A stretch of 64,000 nucleotides of DNA from Haemaphysalis longicornis (taxonomy: Eukaryota; Arthropoda; Arachnida; Ixodida; Ixodidae), in assembly GCA_013339765.2 (NCBI GenBank), contig JABSTR010001244.1:1871501-1935500 (forward strand), written 5' to 3'. Below the pieces are notes generated by a model, which ran no database searches, had not been told where the DNA came from, and was given only the letters and a program-made list of their open reading frames with translations. Shown piece by piece: positions 21,140 through 31,618 of the stretch (the first letter of the stretch is position 1; every line of letters begins with the position of its first letter). Both the position numbers and the translations under genes were made by a program.

Positions 21140-21850
21140 TGAACCCAGAAATTTTGGTCTGTCTGTCTGTGACTCGATTCAGCCACCCGGCCAAAGCGAA
21201 AGAGAATCTGCGCAATAGTCTTATATACAGCCAAATCTAAACGTCCAAGTCCGGTTTACATGTTCATACTCGTCAACATTGTTGAACAAGAACAAGACAT
21301 TACGCAAATATAAGCAAGAAAAGTTATATACAAGGGATATTTACAGTGTTCCTTTAAAAAATCATAGATGCTTGATTTTCGCGAAATGAAATATACTACA
21401 TCCACTGCAGAAAAAAATTCACACTGTCGCCCGCGCCACTATAGCTTCTGGCGGCATTTTAAAAAAATGAAGCGCCAACAGTTGCGAGAAGTTCCACTAG
21501 ATAGGTTCCACGTTCTGCTTGGAACGCACGTGGACTAGGGCAACGCGGTTCTAAAAACGTTGAAGTGGGGCGCCTCGATTAATGCGCGTCTCCGCGTACT
21601 GCAGCGCTGGCATCGAGGAACCCGGCCTGCAGCAGTGGAACGCGATAAATTTAAATAGACCTGAGCTAACTTTTAGTGTGTTTACCTTGGGAGGAGCGCG
21701 ACGGAAGTGGAACAGCACGAGAGGTGAGAGTGAAAGCAAAGGTAGGCATTTACTTGGCAAATGTCGGCAAAGACTATCGTCTTTTGTCGACATTAGCAAA
21801 CGGAAGGAGCAGATACGCGGCCAATTTTTTCTTCGTCTTTTGACCTGAAT
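21140..21850 (+). mobile_element. Family A repeat, copy 3
   Basis: Co-linear with the copy at 11180-11970: head CCCAGAAATTTTGGTCTGTC, GACTCGATTCAGCCACCCGG, the AACAAGAACAAGACATTACG block, AGGTTCCACGTTCTGCTTGG, and the terminal hairpin AAAGACTATCGTCTTTTGTC at 21768. It is the best partner for building a family consensus, because both copies keep head and tail. Confidence 0.7.
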
Positions 21851-21859
21851 AGCCTCAAC

Positions 21860-22900
21860 CGGCTTCTTTTCTGTTACACCGTGTTGGCGTCTCTTTCTTC
21901 GCTTTCGTTTCAGCGTTTCAACGGCCCGAATAACTTCAGCTAGCTGACAGGCACACGCCACAGCTTCCCTGTAATCAGGCTTCTGCGCGGCTGGTGTGCA
22001 CCGGTTCTGCCCACGTGTCAGCACGTTCAGCTGTGACGCGGCACGCACTATTCGTTTCCGATTCACAGTTTTGTGAACTTTAAGAAGCGGGCTCGTTACT
22101 CCCTCGAATCTCTCCATTCCTGCTCAATCCCCCAGGTAGGTATGTGTGACGAAGAAAGCAACATAAACAACAACGACAACGTCCTCTGTTCTACGACTGG
22201 CAATGTGCAGAGATAGCATTCTGGTAGCGCATTAAGCTTCTACTGCGGAGACCCTGATTGAAATGTCATCGGGTCACATGTGTTTTAAGTGCGGAGCACT
22301 TTAGGGGTCCAGCTTGTCGACGTATCTCGTTCTCTGTTACGCTATCCAGCCACCGCAGGAACGCGGCGTCACGGACCCAACAGCCCCACGGCATCACGCA
22401 CGCAAACAGAAGCTTCGAAAAAGATACCCGCTTAAGAGTATTTATTAAATCTAGTTACAGGACCCGCTACAGGATCAAATCTAGGACCCGCTGTAGTTCG
22501 CTACTACGCGGGTCGACAGGACGCAAGATATACGCAATGTGCTACTGAGGAAACAGAGAGAACATCACACAAGTTTACAAAAAGACAAGGTCCACCGATC
22601 CAAAAGCTCTTTGCTCTAATGTCTACGGCACAAGGTCGAGACACCAGAGTTCACGTGTTTTTCCTTCGTTTCAGCCTTCTGGCCAAGAGTTAACAGCATA
22701 CTTGAACGAGCGGTTTATGTAGTCGCAACCATTCGATTTTCCTGAACAGCTGGTACTTGTCATACATGTCCCCAGTATTTAGCGCAAAGATAACTTCAAG
22801 CGTATTGCAGTAACGCCCATACCGCGAAACATGCATCCAGTACACCATGCAGGCAGAAGAGAGGCAAGAGCTCGTGCAATAGGAAAGGCCAACGACAACA
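21860..22900. other. No gene recognised
   Basis: Short frames on both strands and no recognised repeat beyond the short similarity near 22285 to 16850. It lies between family A copy 3 and the next LINE. Confidence 0.5.
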
Positions 22901-22904
22901 GGTA

Positions 22905-23710
22905 TTGAATGGTCTATACTGATGTGGCAGACAACGCTAGAAGGGGGTCGATGACGGCCATTGTGACAACCGCAACGTCGCATTACACCAGCATCACCCT
23001 ACCATGCACGACCACTGGCCAAGCAGAAGTGGCTGCCATGGCCCTGGCCATCTCTCAGACGACCGCAAATACAGTAATAACAGATTCGCAACAGGCATGC
23101 CGAAATTACCTCCATGGAGGAATATCCAAATCAACCTTAAACATTCTTCTTCAACGTCCGCTTCACCGACGAGTCAAAATACTCTGGACTCCAGCCCATT
23201 CGATTCCTCAGGGCAATAACATTGCCCGTAACACTGCCCCAGAGCTAACCCCCGGCCACCACGAGGGATAGAGGCTGTGAGCCCACTGCTCACCTACCAC
23301 TAGATCAGTCAGCATTACAGGCTCGAGTGAAGGGTTTACCCCCCGCCCCACAAATTTTTAATGAAAGCCCAGGAGAGATTACTTAGGCAGCTTCAAACGA
23401 ATACGTTTCCCCACTTGTCGATATTGCGCCTAGTCTACCCGACCCAGTGCTCCGCTCTGTGTCAGTTTTGTTGCGAACTTGGCATGCTCTACCATATGGT
23501 GTGGGGGTGTCAGAAAAACCCCAAGTTAGACAGAATCCCTCGTCCGTCTTATGAGCAGTGGGAAGCGTGCTGTCCAGTTCCAGTCCGGAAGACCAGCTTC
23601 GGTTGGATGAAAAGGCCGTCGCAGCTGGCACCATGAATGGGGTCCTGAAATCAGGACACCACTCCAAAAATTTTTTTTGCTAATAAAAAGGTTTATTCTC
23701 TCTCGCATCT
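22905..23710 (+). mobile_element. LINE 3' end with RNase H domain (I-like)
   Basis: The frame at 22909-23271 is a degenerate RNase H domain: VYTDVA (catalytic D), AEVAAMALAI (catalytic E), VITDSQQACRNYLHGGIS (catalytic D) and ILWTPAHSIPQGNNIA. The frame at 23361-23636 is the C-terminal zinc-knuckle region: RLLRQLQTNTFPHLSILRLV, YPTQCSALCQFCC and LYHMVWGCQ. The 3' end, GCTAATAAAAAGGTTTATTC with (TC)n at 23680-23705, is typical of these elements. It is 5'-truncated and frameshifted between the two blocks. Confidence 0.8.
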
Positions 23711-24936
23711 CTCCCCGCGTCCATTTAGTTATTAATGCTGGTTAAGTTGGTTTTTACAACATTAAGCAAAAGCAAGCGGGCGGCGAGAAAAAATCGAATC
23801 GTTCTAGACGGCGCAGAAAGGCTTCAGCACGTGTGAGATGAAAGCAAGCAGAAAAAGAACAGAACTCCCTCTCGTGCTGTTCCAGGCAGAACAAGAAACA
23901 AACTATAAAGAAAAGGGTGCGAGCTGTATCAGGAGAAGGCGCGCGAGCTCTGCGAAGGCGGGAAATTCGAATCGCATTGAACAGATTACTGTTCAGTTCA
24001 TCGAGAGAGGAGGGAGACAGAGAGGGTGAGGACGCGTGGGGCGGTAGCAAAGAGCGGAGAAGGGCTCCACAGCTGCTGCGGCGAACCACTGCTCTGCACT
24101 TCCGGCAGCTTTCACGTTGAGTGGAACGGCTTTATTCGTTATTTACTCTTTAAAGCGGCGGCCGTTTTCGTTATCGGACAATGACGGTTTTTCGCCGAAT
24201 GGGGCCCTTTAAGGCGCTCCCGTAAAACCATATGGCCTGCCGAGGAAATAGTAATTTGTGAACTCGCTGTAGCTATACCTAAAAAGAATTCCTTTTGAAA
24301 TTACAGACTATTATTGCATACGTCTTCCAAGCTCACTGCATCGTTCCTAATGTTTTCTATTCCATAGCTCTACTGGCTCGGTGGACCTGATCGGAGGCTG
24401 CGAGCACTCCAACGAAGAGATGTAAGGGTGACCACAGAGACGTGCGGTAATCGCTCCTTCCCTCAGTCTCTTTGTAGAGAGCACGTGCTGGGAGAGACGA
24501 TGCGTGCATTTGAAGCATATGTATGACGCAACGTTAATATATTACGCAATGTTTGGTAAGTCGAGTCGTGCGCACAGGTCACTTCTAAGGTCTGCCAGAA
24601 TGAGCGCTTTGCATAGGAGCGTGCGTATAGCGCGTTCGACCCCGCACGCGCGCACGCACACCGCTGATACAGCTGTGTTGTCAGGCGTCAGTGATAGATA
24701 GCAAGAACACGCGCACGATTCGGATACAGCGGCCAAGTTCGGCGGCCAGGTATATAAACGCGATGCGGCGCCAAATGCGGCGCTTCTCCACTCCTCCATC
24801 ATCTATCTCTGACAGGAAATGTTTCACAGTGTGAAACGATGTTTACTAAAGTAATAACCTTGAGTAAAACTGTAATTACGTCAACGTGATTATTTTTATA
24901 TTCTGCTCTGCTTTGTTTCTGTAATCGCTTTTCCAG
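23711..24936. other. No confirmed gene; TATA-like site at 24749
   Basis: The stretch includes purine-rich DNA at 23800-24060. The sequence GGTATATAAACGCG at about 24748-24761 is a good TATA box match, with CTCCACTCCTCC about 30 bp downstream. The context is suggestive only, and the gene it might serve is described under the 24937 entry. Confidence 0.4.
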
Positions 24937-25205
24937 CGACAGCCGTAAATATGAGGTGTTATTGCCACCACGAGCGTGTGAGCATAGCACTGCGGCAGGA
25001 GTGCGCCCCACCGTGTATGCCAGGCAGCACATGCCCGTTTGCCAGCGTGCTCGCCTGCCGGAGTGGCCGCTTGCCGGCGTGCCAGCAGGCTGTGGCATCC
25101 ACCCCTCGTTCGCGACGGAAAACAGAGACTCTGGAATCCGCGACGGGTCTCCATAGGTCAACGCAAGCGAACGCGCGCAACAATGGGCGAAACTTCAGGC
25201 TTTAA
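24937..25205 (+). CDS. Candidate small cysteine-rich exon
   Basis: A pyrimidine-rich acceptor (TGTAATCGCTTTTCCAG) precedes an ATG at 24951 opening an 84-codon frame. The frame begins MRCYCHHERVSIALRQECAP, continues with further cysteines (PCMPGSTCP, LACRSGRLPACQQ) and ends at a stop at 25205. It lies 190 bp after a TATA-like site. There is no signal peptide in this piece and a second frame is open in parallel, so the coding status is doubtful. No family is recognised. Confidence 0.2.
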
Positions 25206-25399
25206 ACAGAGAGGCCATGCGCACCGTCACGGCACTTCCCCGTCTCATCCCGATTCCATTCTTATAGGAACACGCCCAGCTCAATACTATAACGGAGCTT
25301 ATAAACCAGCGCGAAGAAGCAAGAAAGCTCAAGCGTTTGTATATCCTAGTGGATGCAACGCTTCATTCACATTTTTGTAATGAGCCTCCCCCCCCTTCA
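25206..25399. other. No gene recognised
   Basis: Short spacer with a C-run at 25388-25395 and no recognisable content. Confidence 0.4.
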
Positions 25400-25830
25400 A
25401 CCTAAGACGACCTTACACAATGGTGGTACACAACATTGACAACCAATAAAGCAACGAAGCTTCTTCGCCGTGACCAGCCAGCGCCAAACCGTGATACCAC
25501 GGCCTCTGAAAGTCACTGTGTACAATAGTACACATACGCAGTTTTTCTGCCGGACGGGGGACGGACCGCTTTCGTCAGTGCCACACTCCCAGAAACTAAA
25601 GGCTCGCGCTGTAACACCATCTACACTCCAGACCTGCTGCTGCTGGGGCTCCGGGCTGCACATGACGCAATGAAAACTGCAAGCGCACTCCTTTACATCA
25701 CGGAAGTGCATATATATATATATACAGACTCGCTCAGCGCTCTGAAGCATCTAAAGAAAGTGAGGAAGACGCATCTGATCTGCCAGCAGATTCACAGCCT
25801 CCACCAGACATGAGAGCTAATGATCCGTGG
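25400..25830 (+). mobile_element. LINE RNase H domain fragment (I-like)
   Basis: One frame reads AFVSATLPETKGSRCNTIYT, then PDLLLLGLRAAHDAMKTASA. After a short (TA)n insertion at 25708-25722 it continues as YTDSLSALKHLKKVRKTHLI and CQQIHSLHQT before a stop at about 25811. YTDSLSALKHL is the catalytic-aspartate block of the RNase H domain in tick I-type LINEs. The rest of the element is missing or beyond recognition. Confidence 0.7.
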
Positions 25831-26180
25831 TACATTAGGGGACCATCCAGTCTGTGGAACCGTGGAACCAATTAGCGGACCATCTTTCCCACTCTTTTTC
25901 CCCATCTGAATGCCCCCCTTCCCCCTTCCTTGTGATCCGCGCTCCCGTCTTTTAGCCCGGAAATCTCACCTGAGAAGGGACACACGTGCCCCGATTCCAC
26001 CGCGTGTCTGGTCCCTCGCCCCTAATCTTTCCCGGGTGGGGAAGGTTTTCTCATGAGACTTCGGGCTGGGTGGCCCTCACACCTTCAGTGCCCTGGACTT
26101 GGGGACCCCCACCAGAAGACCCAACTTGTCGCAAGTTTCAGGTTCCGGCGGTTGAAGATGATGCCAAGCATCTTTTGTGG
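25831..26180 (+). other. Unclassified, probably LINE 3' UTR
   Basis: C/T-rich text runs from the RNase H fragment to the hairpin retroposon. Because the same retroposon 3' end resumes at 26325, this may be part of its body, but no coding block is recognisable. Confidence 0.3.
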
Positions 26181-26313
26181 TCAAAACAGCGCAAAAAGAA
26201 AAAGACAGGGAGAGATAAACAACACGGACTGCGCTGAGTATCTCTCTCTGTCTTGTCTTTTTTTGCGATGTTTTGCCAAGATTATGTACCAACACGCCCA
26301 GTTTTCCACGTTA
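26181..26313 (+). mobile_element. Hairpin retroposon, copy 1
   Basis: The left arm 26181-26217 and right arm 26239-26278 are reverse complements apart from a few changes. The core between them reads ACACGGACTGCGCT. The right arm is followed by ATGTACCAACACGCCCAG, the family's conserved end. Flanking direct repeats ATCTTTTGTGG (26170-26180) and ATCCTTTGTGG (26314-26324) differ at one base and are read as a target-site duplication. No coding capacity. Transcription would give a long stem-loop RNA. Confidence 0.75.
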
Positions 26314-26324
26314 ATCCTTTGTGG

Positions 26325-26640
26325 GCTTGCGCCGGAACAAGGACAGCTCGGGACGACGTACTCAGAGGGGTTCGTCTCCTGTGGGATAAACCGAATGAGT
26401 ATACAACCCCTGGGTGCAGGAAGGTAGACACTGCCGGCCGATGATGGACTTTCTGCACCTAAGTAGACCGCATGCCTACCTGTAGACTCGAAAACGTATC
26501 GGTTTCGTAACCGTCTTTTCTTTTTGCACCCCCCCCCCCCTTCTCTCTCTCTTGCGTTCCTACTTTCTTCTTTCTTCCCACCTTTAAACCTCCTTTCATA
26601 TGCCGCGTGGCAAAAACACGGGGCAAAAACAAAAAAAAAA
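26325..26640 (+). mobile_element. Retroposon 3' end, partner of 12836-13235
   Basis: GGAACAAGGACAGCTCGGGA, GGGATAAACCGAATG, GCCTACCTGTAGACTCG, a TGCACCCCC run, TTCTCTCTCTC and CCGCGTGGCAAAAACACG precede an A10 tail at about 26630. The order is the same as on the minus strand at 13235-12836. Hairpin copy 1 is inserted at its 5' side. Confidence 0.65.
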
Positions 26641-29325
26641 TCTATCCCCTGGTTCTTATTCCCGGAGCGACCCTCGGAGAAATCTCTTAAAATTTCGTAA
26701 TTATTTTCTTGCGTTTTGCCGTGTTCTACTGGCTAAGAAGGGGTCTCTGGGGCAGAGCGACTGGTTTCAGCGTTTTCAACTTGAGTTGGGGGTGTCATGC
26801 TATAGCGGTGGAAAGCGTCGCAGTGAAGGGGTACGAAATAATTTAGGCTACCTTGATTACTCAACCTGCGCCGAAATGGCGCGCCCACTAGACTTTGTTT
26901 TGGCTTTCTTTGTTTGTTTTGCCTCCATCAGTAAAGCAGCATCCGCGGCCGGTGTTATAGAATTCATCGCTTTGCACTGAGCTGCACAGCGCTGTAGGGT
27001 AACCGCGGCTGGTGTACCAGCGTTCTAGCCGGTCTCAGTAACTTCGATACTGTGCACCGATCAGTTAGTGCATGCCCGTCTCCTCTACAAACATAAAAAA
27101 CGTAATAAGCTTTGAATAAAGATCCCTATACCTCACATTCGCGTTCAAACGAAGAGTTTACCGCGGGGTCTAAGTAATTGTGTGATGTTGACCGTTTCAT
27201 TTCCGCTTTCTTGAAAAAAAAAAAATCGACGCCAAGACGCTACATACAAATTCGACTTCATGCCAGAATGATATCCAAACACAAGCCCATAAAGAACATC
27301 AAAGGTAAAAGGTAAACCACCAATACGAAGAGAAGTGCACGCGTTTACGTTATACTCTTCGCTTATATAAAATTGCTTCCTTGGCAAACATTGCGTTAGC
27401 TCGCCGGCTTGTCCTTCCGCTCCTAATCCACCCATCGTGAACGCTTCAGCAATTTGCGTTTCGCTTCTATTTTTCACCCATTTTGGCGAACACAATAGCC
27501 AGGAGCTATTGTGCGCGTTCGTATTGATTCTCCAGCAGGCGGAGTTCATTGCGAGAACGGCCCGTCTGGCATACTTCAGGCTGTGCTTTACATTGTTGCT
27601 TCTTCTGTTTTTCCCGTCTTCCACTGATCTGTTGACCGCTCGGAAAACTCCTTTTAATGTCTAAAGAGCTGATACGGCAACGCCAATTTAGTGCTTATCT
27701 GCACGTGTCTCAAATTGCGCACGTGTGGCAGCACCAACAGCGCCTCCTGCCAGCCTTCTTTCTCTCCCCGTCTTTTCTCACGCATACGTTCACCTCCTCT
27801 GACACCTCCTCAGCTACCGAGGCCATCAGGCGTTCAGGCTGGCGTGTCTGCCTATTTTGTTTTCAAGCTTCCTTTTATTTGGAACTGCAGGAACCGCTAA
27901 ACGCCCGCTTCCCGCCCGCTTCAACAATGACGCACGTTTTTACGACTTTGAAATGACTGGAACCGTTACTCATTATTTCTTTTCCTCTTCTGGTGTAGTA
28001 CACGAAGCAGCTGTGTTAGTTTTTTACGCCACATTTTTACGCCCAAGAGCTGCAAGGCCGAGCTTTCAGGAACCTCACGAGTGACATGAAACAACTGAAA
28101 AGATGCTCTTAGTTCTTTAAGGGGCTCATTCGTGTTACCCTTGCCGTGGCAATGAAGCCAATAAACAACATGTGTAATCATCCACGTATCTAAATGTTGA
28201 GATAGAAGAGCGTCTAACTCAACGTAGAAATGGAGAACCCGCGGATAGGAGAAAAAGTGGCGGTAGTCATGCAGTTAGATGGTAGTTAGGCGGTTAGTTA
28301 TGCAGTTAGTGGCTATGCAGTTAGGCGGTAGTCATGCAGAAGCTTCGGTGAGGAGAAGTTTTGAAAAAGTTGAAAGACTTGTGGTGCTGGAAGGTTCCAA
28401 CTTTGTGGGTAGTCGGCATAATGCTCAGGATGATGATCTCGCACAGTTAATTCTGAACAAGAAATAATTTTTATGAAATGCCGAGTCATATGTACGACGG
28501 AACAAAGTTTTCACATTTCGCCGTAGCTACACATCCGACCGGGACTTCAAGGCATGGTCTGTTGCGTACAGCAAGGAATGCTTCGTCGCGAATTCAAACC
28601 ACCCCTTTGCTGACTTCAATGATGCGCGACAGTCTTAGCCTAGTCTCTCTCTCGTGTTTCGCTCTCCTAACGGACCACGACACAATGAATGTCTCGTTTC
28701 AGTTCAGAAATTCCCATAGACGCCCCATGGCATTTGTTCCACTAAGGGGCCAAAGTATAATGCTTAAGAATAAGAATAAGCTGAAGCCAACCTGTCCGTA
28801 CTTTCGCCACTATGGGCGTCCCGGTAAAGAGAGATGGGTAGACGACTGCATGCTACCGTGTATTGCTGTTGCTTGCACAATCCGCTTTCGCTGACCGTGC
28901 TGTGGCGGAAGCACGGAAATGCATTCGCTTCGCGTGACCGCTCTGAGGTAAAGAGCACCGCGAATCGTTTGGCTGCCCCTTGGAAACATCCAAGTTGCCT
29001 TCGCTCATTGCCTTTCCGTTTCCTTACGGAAGCCGGTGTTTTGCAAACTCTTGCGTTGAATTTTGCTTGTATCCTTTTCGTTTATAGGCGTGCATCTGGG
29101 TCGCGTCTCTCGGTGTACTCGGCAAAGAATGTTACGCATTCAAAATTCAGCTCCTTGCAATGCTTTTTTACTTGTGTACCGCACTTGCGTCTAACTGTCT
29201 TTTCTTTTTCTAGAAAATCGAACGTTCCGAGAATTCCTTGCCCTTTCACATACACAAGTGCTGTTGTTTGACATGCTTTTGCGTATCATTCTTTGCCGAA
29301 TACCTCCATGATACAGTCCCGAAAG
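26641..29325. other. No gene recognised
   Basis: The largest gene-free stretch. The 159-codon minus-strand frame at 27145-27624 and the 126- to 145-codon plus frames at 26600, 28478 and 28834 have no domains, and frames of this length are expected by chance in 64 kb. A small tandem patch built on CGGTAGTCATGCAGTTAG lies at 28262-28343. Confidence 0.6.
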
Positions 29326-29329
29326 TGTA

Positions 29330-30060
29330 ACGCCCTGCATTTGCACAAAAATTCACAATTGGTGAAAGCAGTAATTGCTACATTACTCAAATGAAAATAA
29401 TCGGTCACACGAAATTAAAAAAGAACACAAATACAAAAAATCGAAAATTTTTGCAGCATTAATATCACAGTGATTTTTAGAAACCAGAATGTGTATCTTA
29501 TACACCTACCCCAAAAATGAAAACGAAGATTTAAAAAAGCCTGGAAAGTAACAACGAAAACACGATTAAAGTACGTGAAACTGGACCAACCGTCCAGCGC
29601 CGTGCATTTCCAGAAAACTCCATAGCTGGCGGAGTTAACACATTAATCACTTTCATAGCATAAATAGCGGCAATTACCCCAACAGAATTATAAAAACCAG
29701 GAAATACAAAAATGCAACAATTAAACAATATACAAAAGTGAACTTACCAAATCAAAAATATGGCTCTTATACATCCCCCTCCACAAACGAAGACTAAAAT
29801 AAAAAAAAGCCCGTAGAAAAACAAAGGAAACAGGAATAAAAAATCGCGAGAAATGCATAATTGGCGAACTCAATACATTCAATCCTTATAGCTTAAATGG
29901 AGATAAGTGATCGAACGCAATTCTAAAAACCAAAAATGTAAAAAAGCAGGACGTTTTAAAAGTTATAAGAGTGAACTTGTGGAATCAACAGTATGGATGT
30001 CTTACAACTCCACCACAAAACCAAGACGAAAATAAAAAAAAAGCCCATAAAACAACGGCT
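29330..30060. repeat. Tandem satellite, three diverged units of 235-267 bp
   Basis: Three units are visible. GCATTTGCAC / GCATTTCCAG / AATGCATAATTGGCG mark their starts near 29337, 29604 and 29850. CTTATACACCTACCCC, CTTATACATCCCCCTCC and CTTACAACTCCACCAC recur at about 29495, 29765 and 30001. AGTGAACTTNNNNAATCAA recurs at about 29738 and 29971. Each unit ends in an A-rich ATAAAAAAAAGCCC block. A lone unit start lies at 31237-31300. The array is AT-rich and stops abruptly at the family B element. Confidence 0.75.
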
Positions 30061-30074
30061 GAAACGCAAGCAGA

Positions 30075-30495
30075 AAAAAGTGTGGTTGATTCCTCTGTCA
30101 TAGGAATCGGTAAAACACGAAAGTGAAATGTGCAGCAAAATCTGCAGCTTGCGGGTCGGCGGCTGTCTTGTGATTCTGCTTGGCGAGCGCCGTCCTGCTG
30201 GCGGGTCGCTTCGGAAAAGTCGCACTGGCGTCATTTCCGTGACGGATATGGTGTCAGTAAAATCTTGTGTATACCGGCATAAAACACTTTCGTGTTAAAA
30301 TATGAAACCCGGAAACGAACAACCCGAAGTATAACGTACTCTTTAGTACTAAAGGATGCTTCCCCACAAGAAGACCCTGTGTGCAGGGGTGCACCCTTTA
30401 CAGGCCGCTTGCTTCGTTGCACTGGCGTCGCTTCCGTGACGGATATGACGTCAGGGAAATCTTCTTGTATCCCTGAATAAAACACTGTCGTGTTA
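30075..30495 (-). mobile_element. Family B repeat, minus-strand copy
   Basis: Reverse-strand partner of 18029-18484, with the same internal duplication and a perfect TGACGTCA at 30446-30453. The TGACGTCA is in the other module from the one that carries it in the plus-strand copy. The element runs directly into family A copy 4 at 30495 (AAAACACTGTCGTGTTAAAA joins GGCCGCATATCT), and into the satellite array at its other end. Confidence 0.7.
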
Positions 30496-31225
30496 AAACT
30501 GGCCGCATATCTCATCACTTCGCTGCACGTATCTCCGAAAGACGATAGTCGTCTGCCGCCCCTGCCATGTAAATGGCCCTCTCCTCTTTTCCGCCTACCT
30601 TTAACGGTCGTCCCCTCCCGTCTCCCTCCTCTCCCGATAAATACAGTAGATGTTTGCTCAAGTGAATTAAATATTTCCCCGTTCATCTGCTGGCGAGCCA
30701 TCTACTGAAAACGTTTGTTACTGTTGGACTTCTTCAAAGGCCGCGACCGCTTGCTACATTTCGAGGCCAATTTTTCTTTTTTTTTTTTGAGAAAGCATTT
30801 GCCGTTTGATATCGCGCCATGTATAACCTGTTGTGAATCTTTGATTTTATAACCAGCTGTGAATCTTTAATTAAATTAACAATGCTGATTTCACTTACGT
30901 ATTGATGCTTCACCTTAAGTATGCCTAATGTTTTCTTTTTGCTCAAGGTGAAGCATCAATACGTAAGTGAAATCGTCTAGCCAGGTTAACTTTCCTGCCT
31001 TCCTTCTACACCCTTCCTTCCTTCCTTCTTTTTGCTCAACAATGTTAACAAATATGAATATTGCCATCAGAATTAGTAGTTTAGAGACACTTTTTCTGTT
31101 AACGTCTCGTTCAGGAATTGTTTAAACTTTTAGCGGGGTGGCTGAATCCGGGACAGACAGACAGACCAAAACTTCCGGATTTAAGTAGCCCAAGACAGAC
31201 TGTCGTCCCTTGAAAAAAGGAGAAA
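30495..31225 (-). mobile_element. Family A repeat, copy 4
   Basis: In reverse orientation: tail at 30495-30770 with the ACGATAGTCGTC hairpin remnant, a middle containing TATGCCTAATGTTTTCT, and the head at 31130-31215 (GGTGGCTGAATCC, GACAGACAGACAGACC, CTGTCGTCC). Total length is close to that of the copies at 11180 and 21140. The middle has been rearranged by a perfect inverted duplication (30887-30974). Confidence 0.65.
30887..30974. repeat. Perfect 30-bp inverted repeat
   Basis: The 30 bases at 30887-30916 are exactly repeated in reverse complement at 30945-30974, with 28 bases between. The arm starts GATTTCACTTACG. Copy 1 of family A (1500-1960) lacks it. It would form a stable hairpin. 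Confidence 0.9.
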
Positions 31226-31236
31226 GGAGCAACCAT

Positions 31237-31300
31237 GCAACGCCCTGCATTTGCTCGAAAATGCACAAGGTAAGGTAGTTAATTGCTATTGTAGTGTAAA
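31237..31300 (+). repeat. Lone unit start of the 29.3-kb satellite
   Basis: AACGCCCTGCATTTGCTCGA and AATGCACAA..TTAATTGCTA match 29329-29385 over about 55 bp. The rest of the unit is absent. Confidence 0.6.
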
Positions 31301-31378
31301 TGTGCGTCATCGACAAATAAAATGAAAAAAAAAACTATGAAGCAACAATATAACCCAACGTATTTGACCACCCACAGA

Positions 31379-31618
31379 CCTGCCGCGGTGGCCCAGTGGC
31401 TAAGGCGTTGTGCTGCTGAGTTCGAGGACGCGGGCTCGATTCCCGGCCGCGGCGGCCGCTTTTCTGATGGAGGCGGAAAGCAAAAACGCCCGTGTGCACA
31501 AGATCTGGCGCACGTTATAGATTCCCAGGGGATCAAAATTAAACCGGAGCCCTCCACTACGCCGCGCCTCATCGCCTGCGTTGCGTCGGCGCGTTAAACA
31601 CTACAATCAATCAATCAG
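31379..31618 (+). mobile_element. tRNA-derived SINE (Ruka-like), near full length
   Basis: The head CGCGGTGGCCCAGTGGCTAA has a perfect A box (TGGCCCAGTGG), and GGGCTCGATTCCCGGCC a B box with one mismatch. The body has GATGGAGGCGGAAAGC, CGTTATAGATTCCCAGG, GGAGCCCTCCACTACG and GTCGGCGCGTTAAA, and it ends in (CAAT)n. This agrees with the Ruka SINE described from Rhipicephalus as I remember it. The copy at 41724-41944 lacks the head but shares body and tail. Confidence 0.8.

Noticed and set aside
27145..27624. 159-codon minus-strand open frame
   Set aside because: No domain or splice support; about three or four stop-free runs of this length are expected by chance in 64 kb, and 36296-36775 and 39608-40087 are similar in length.
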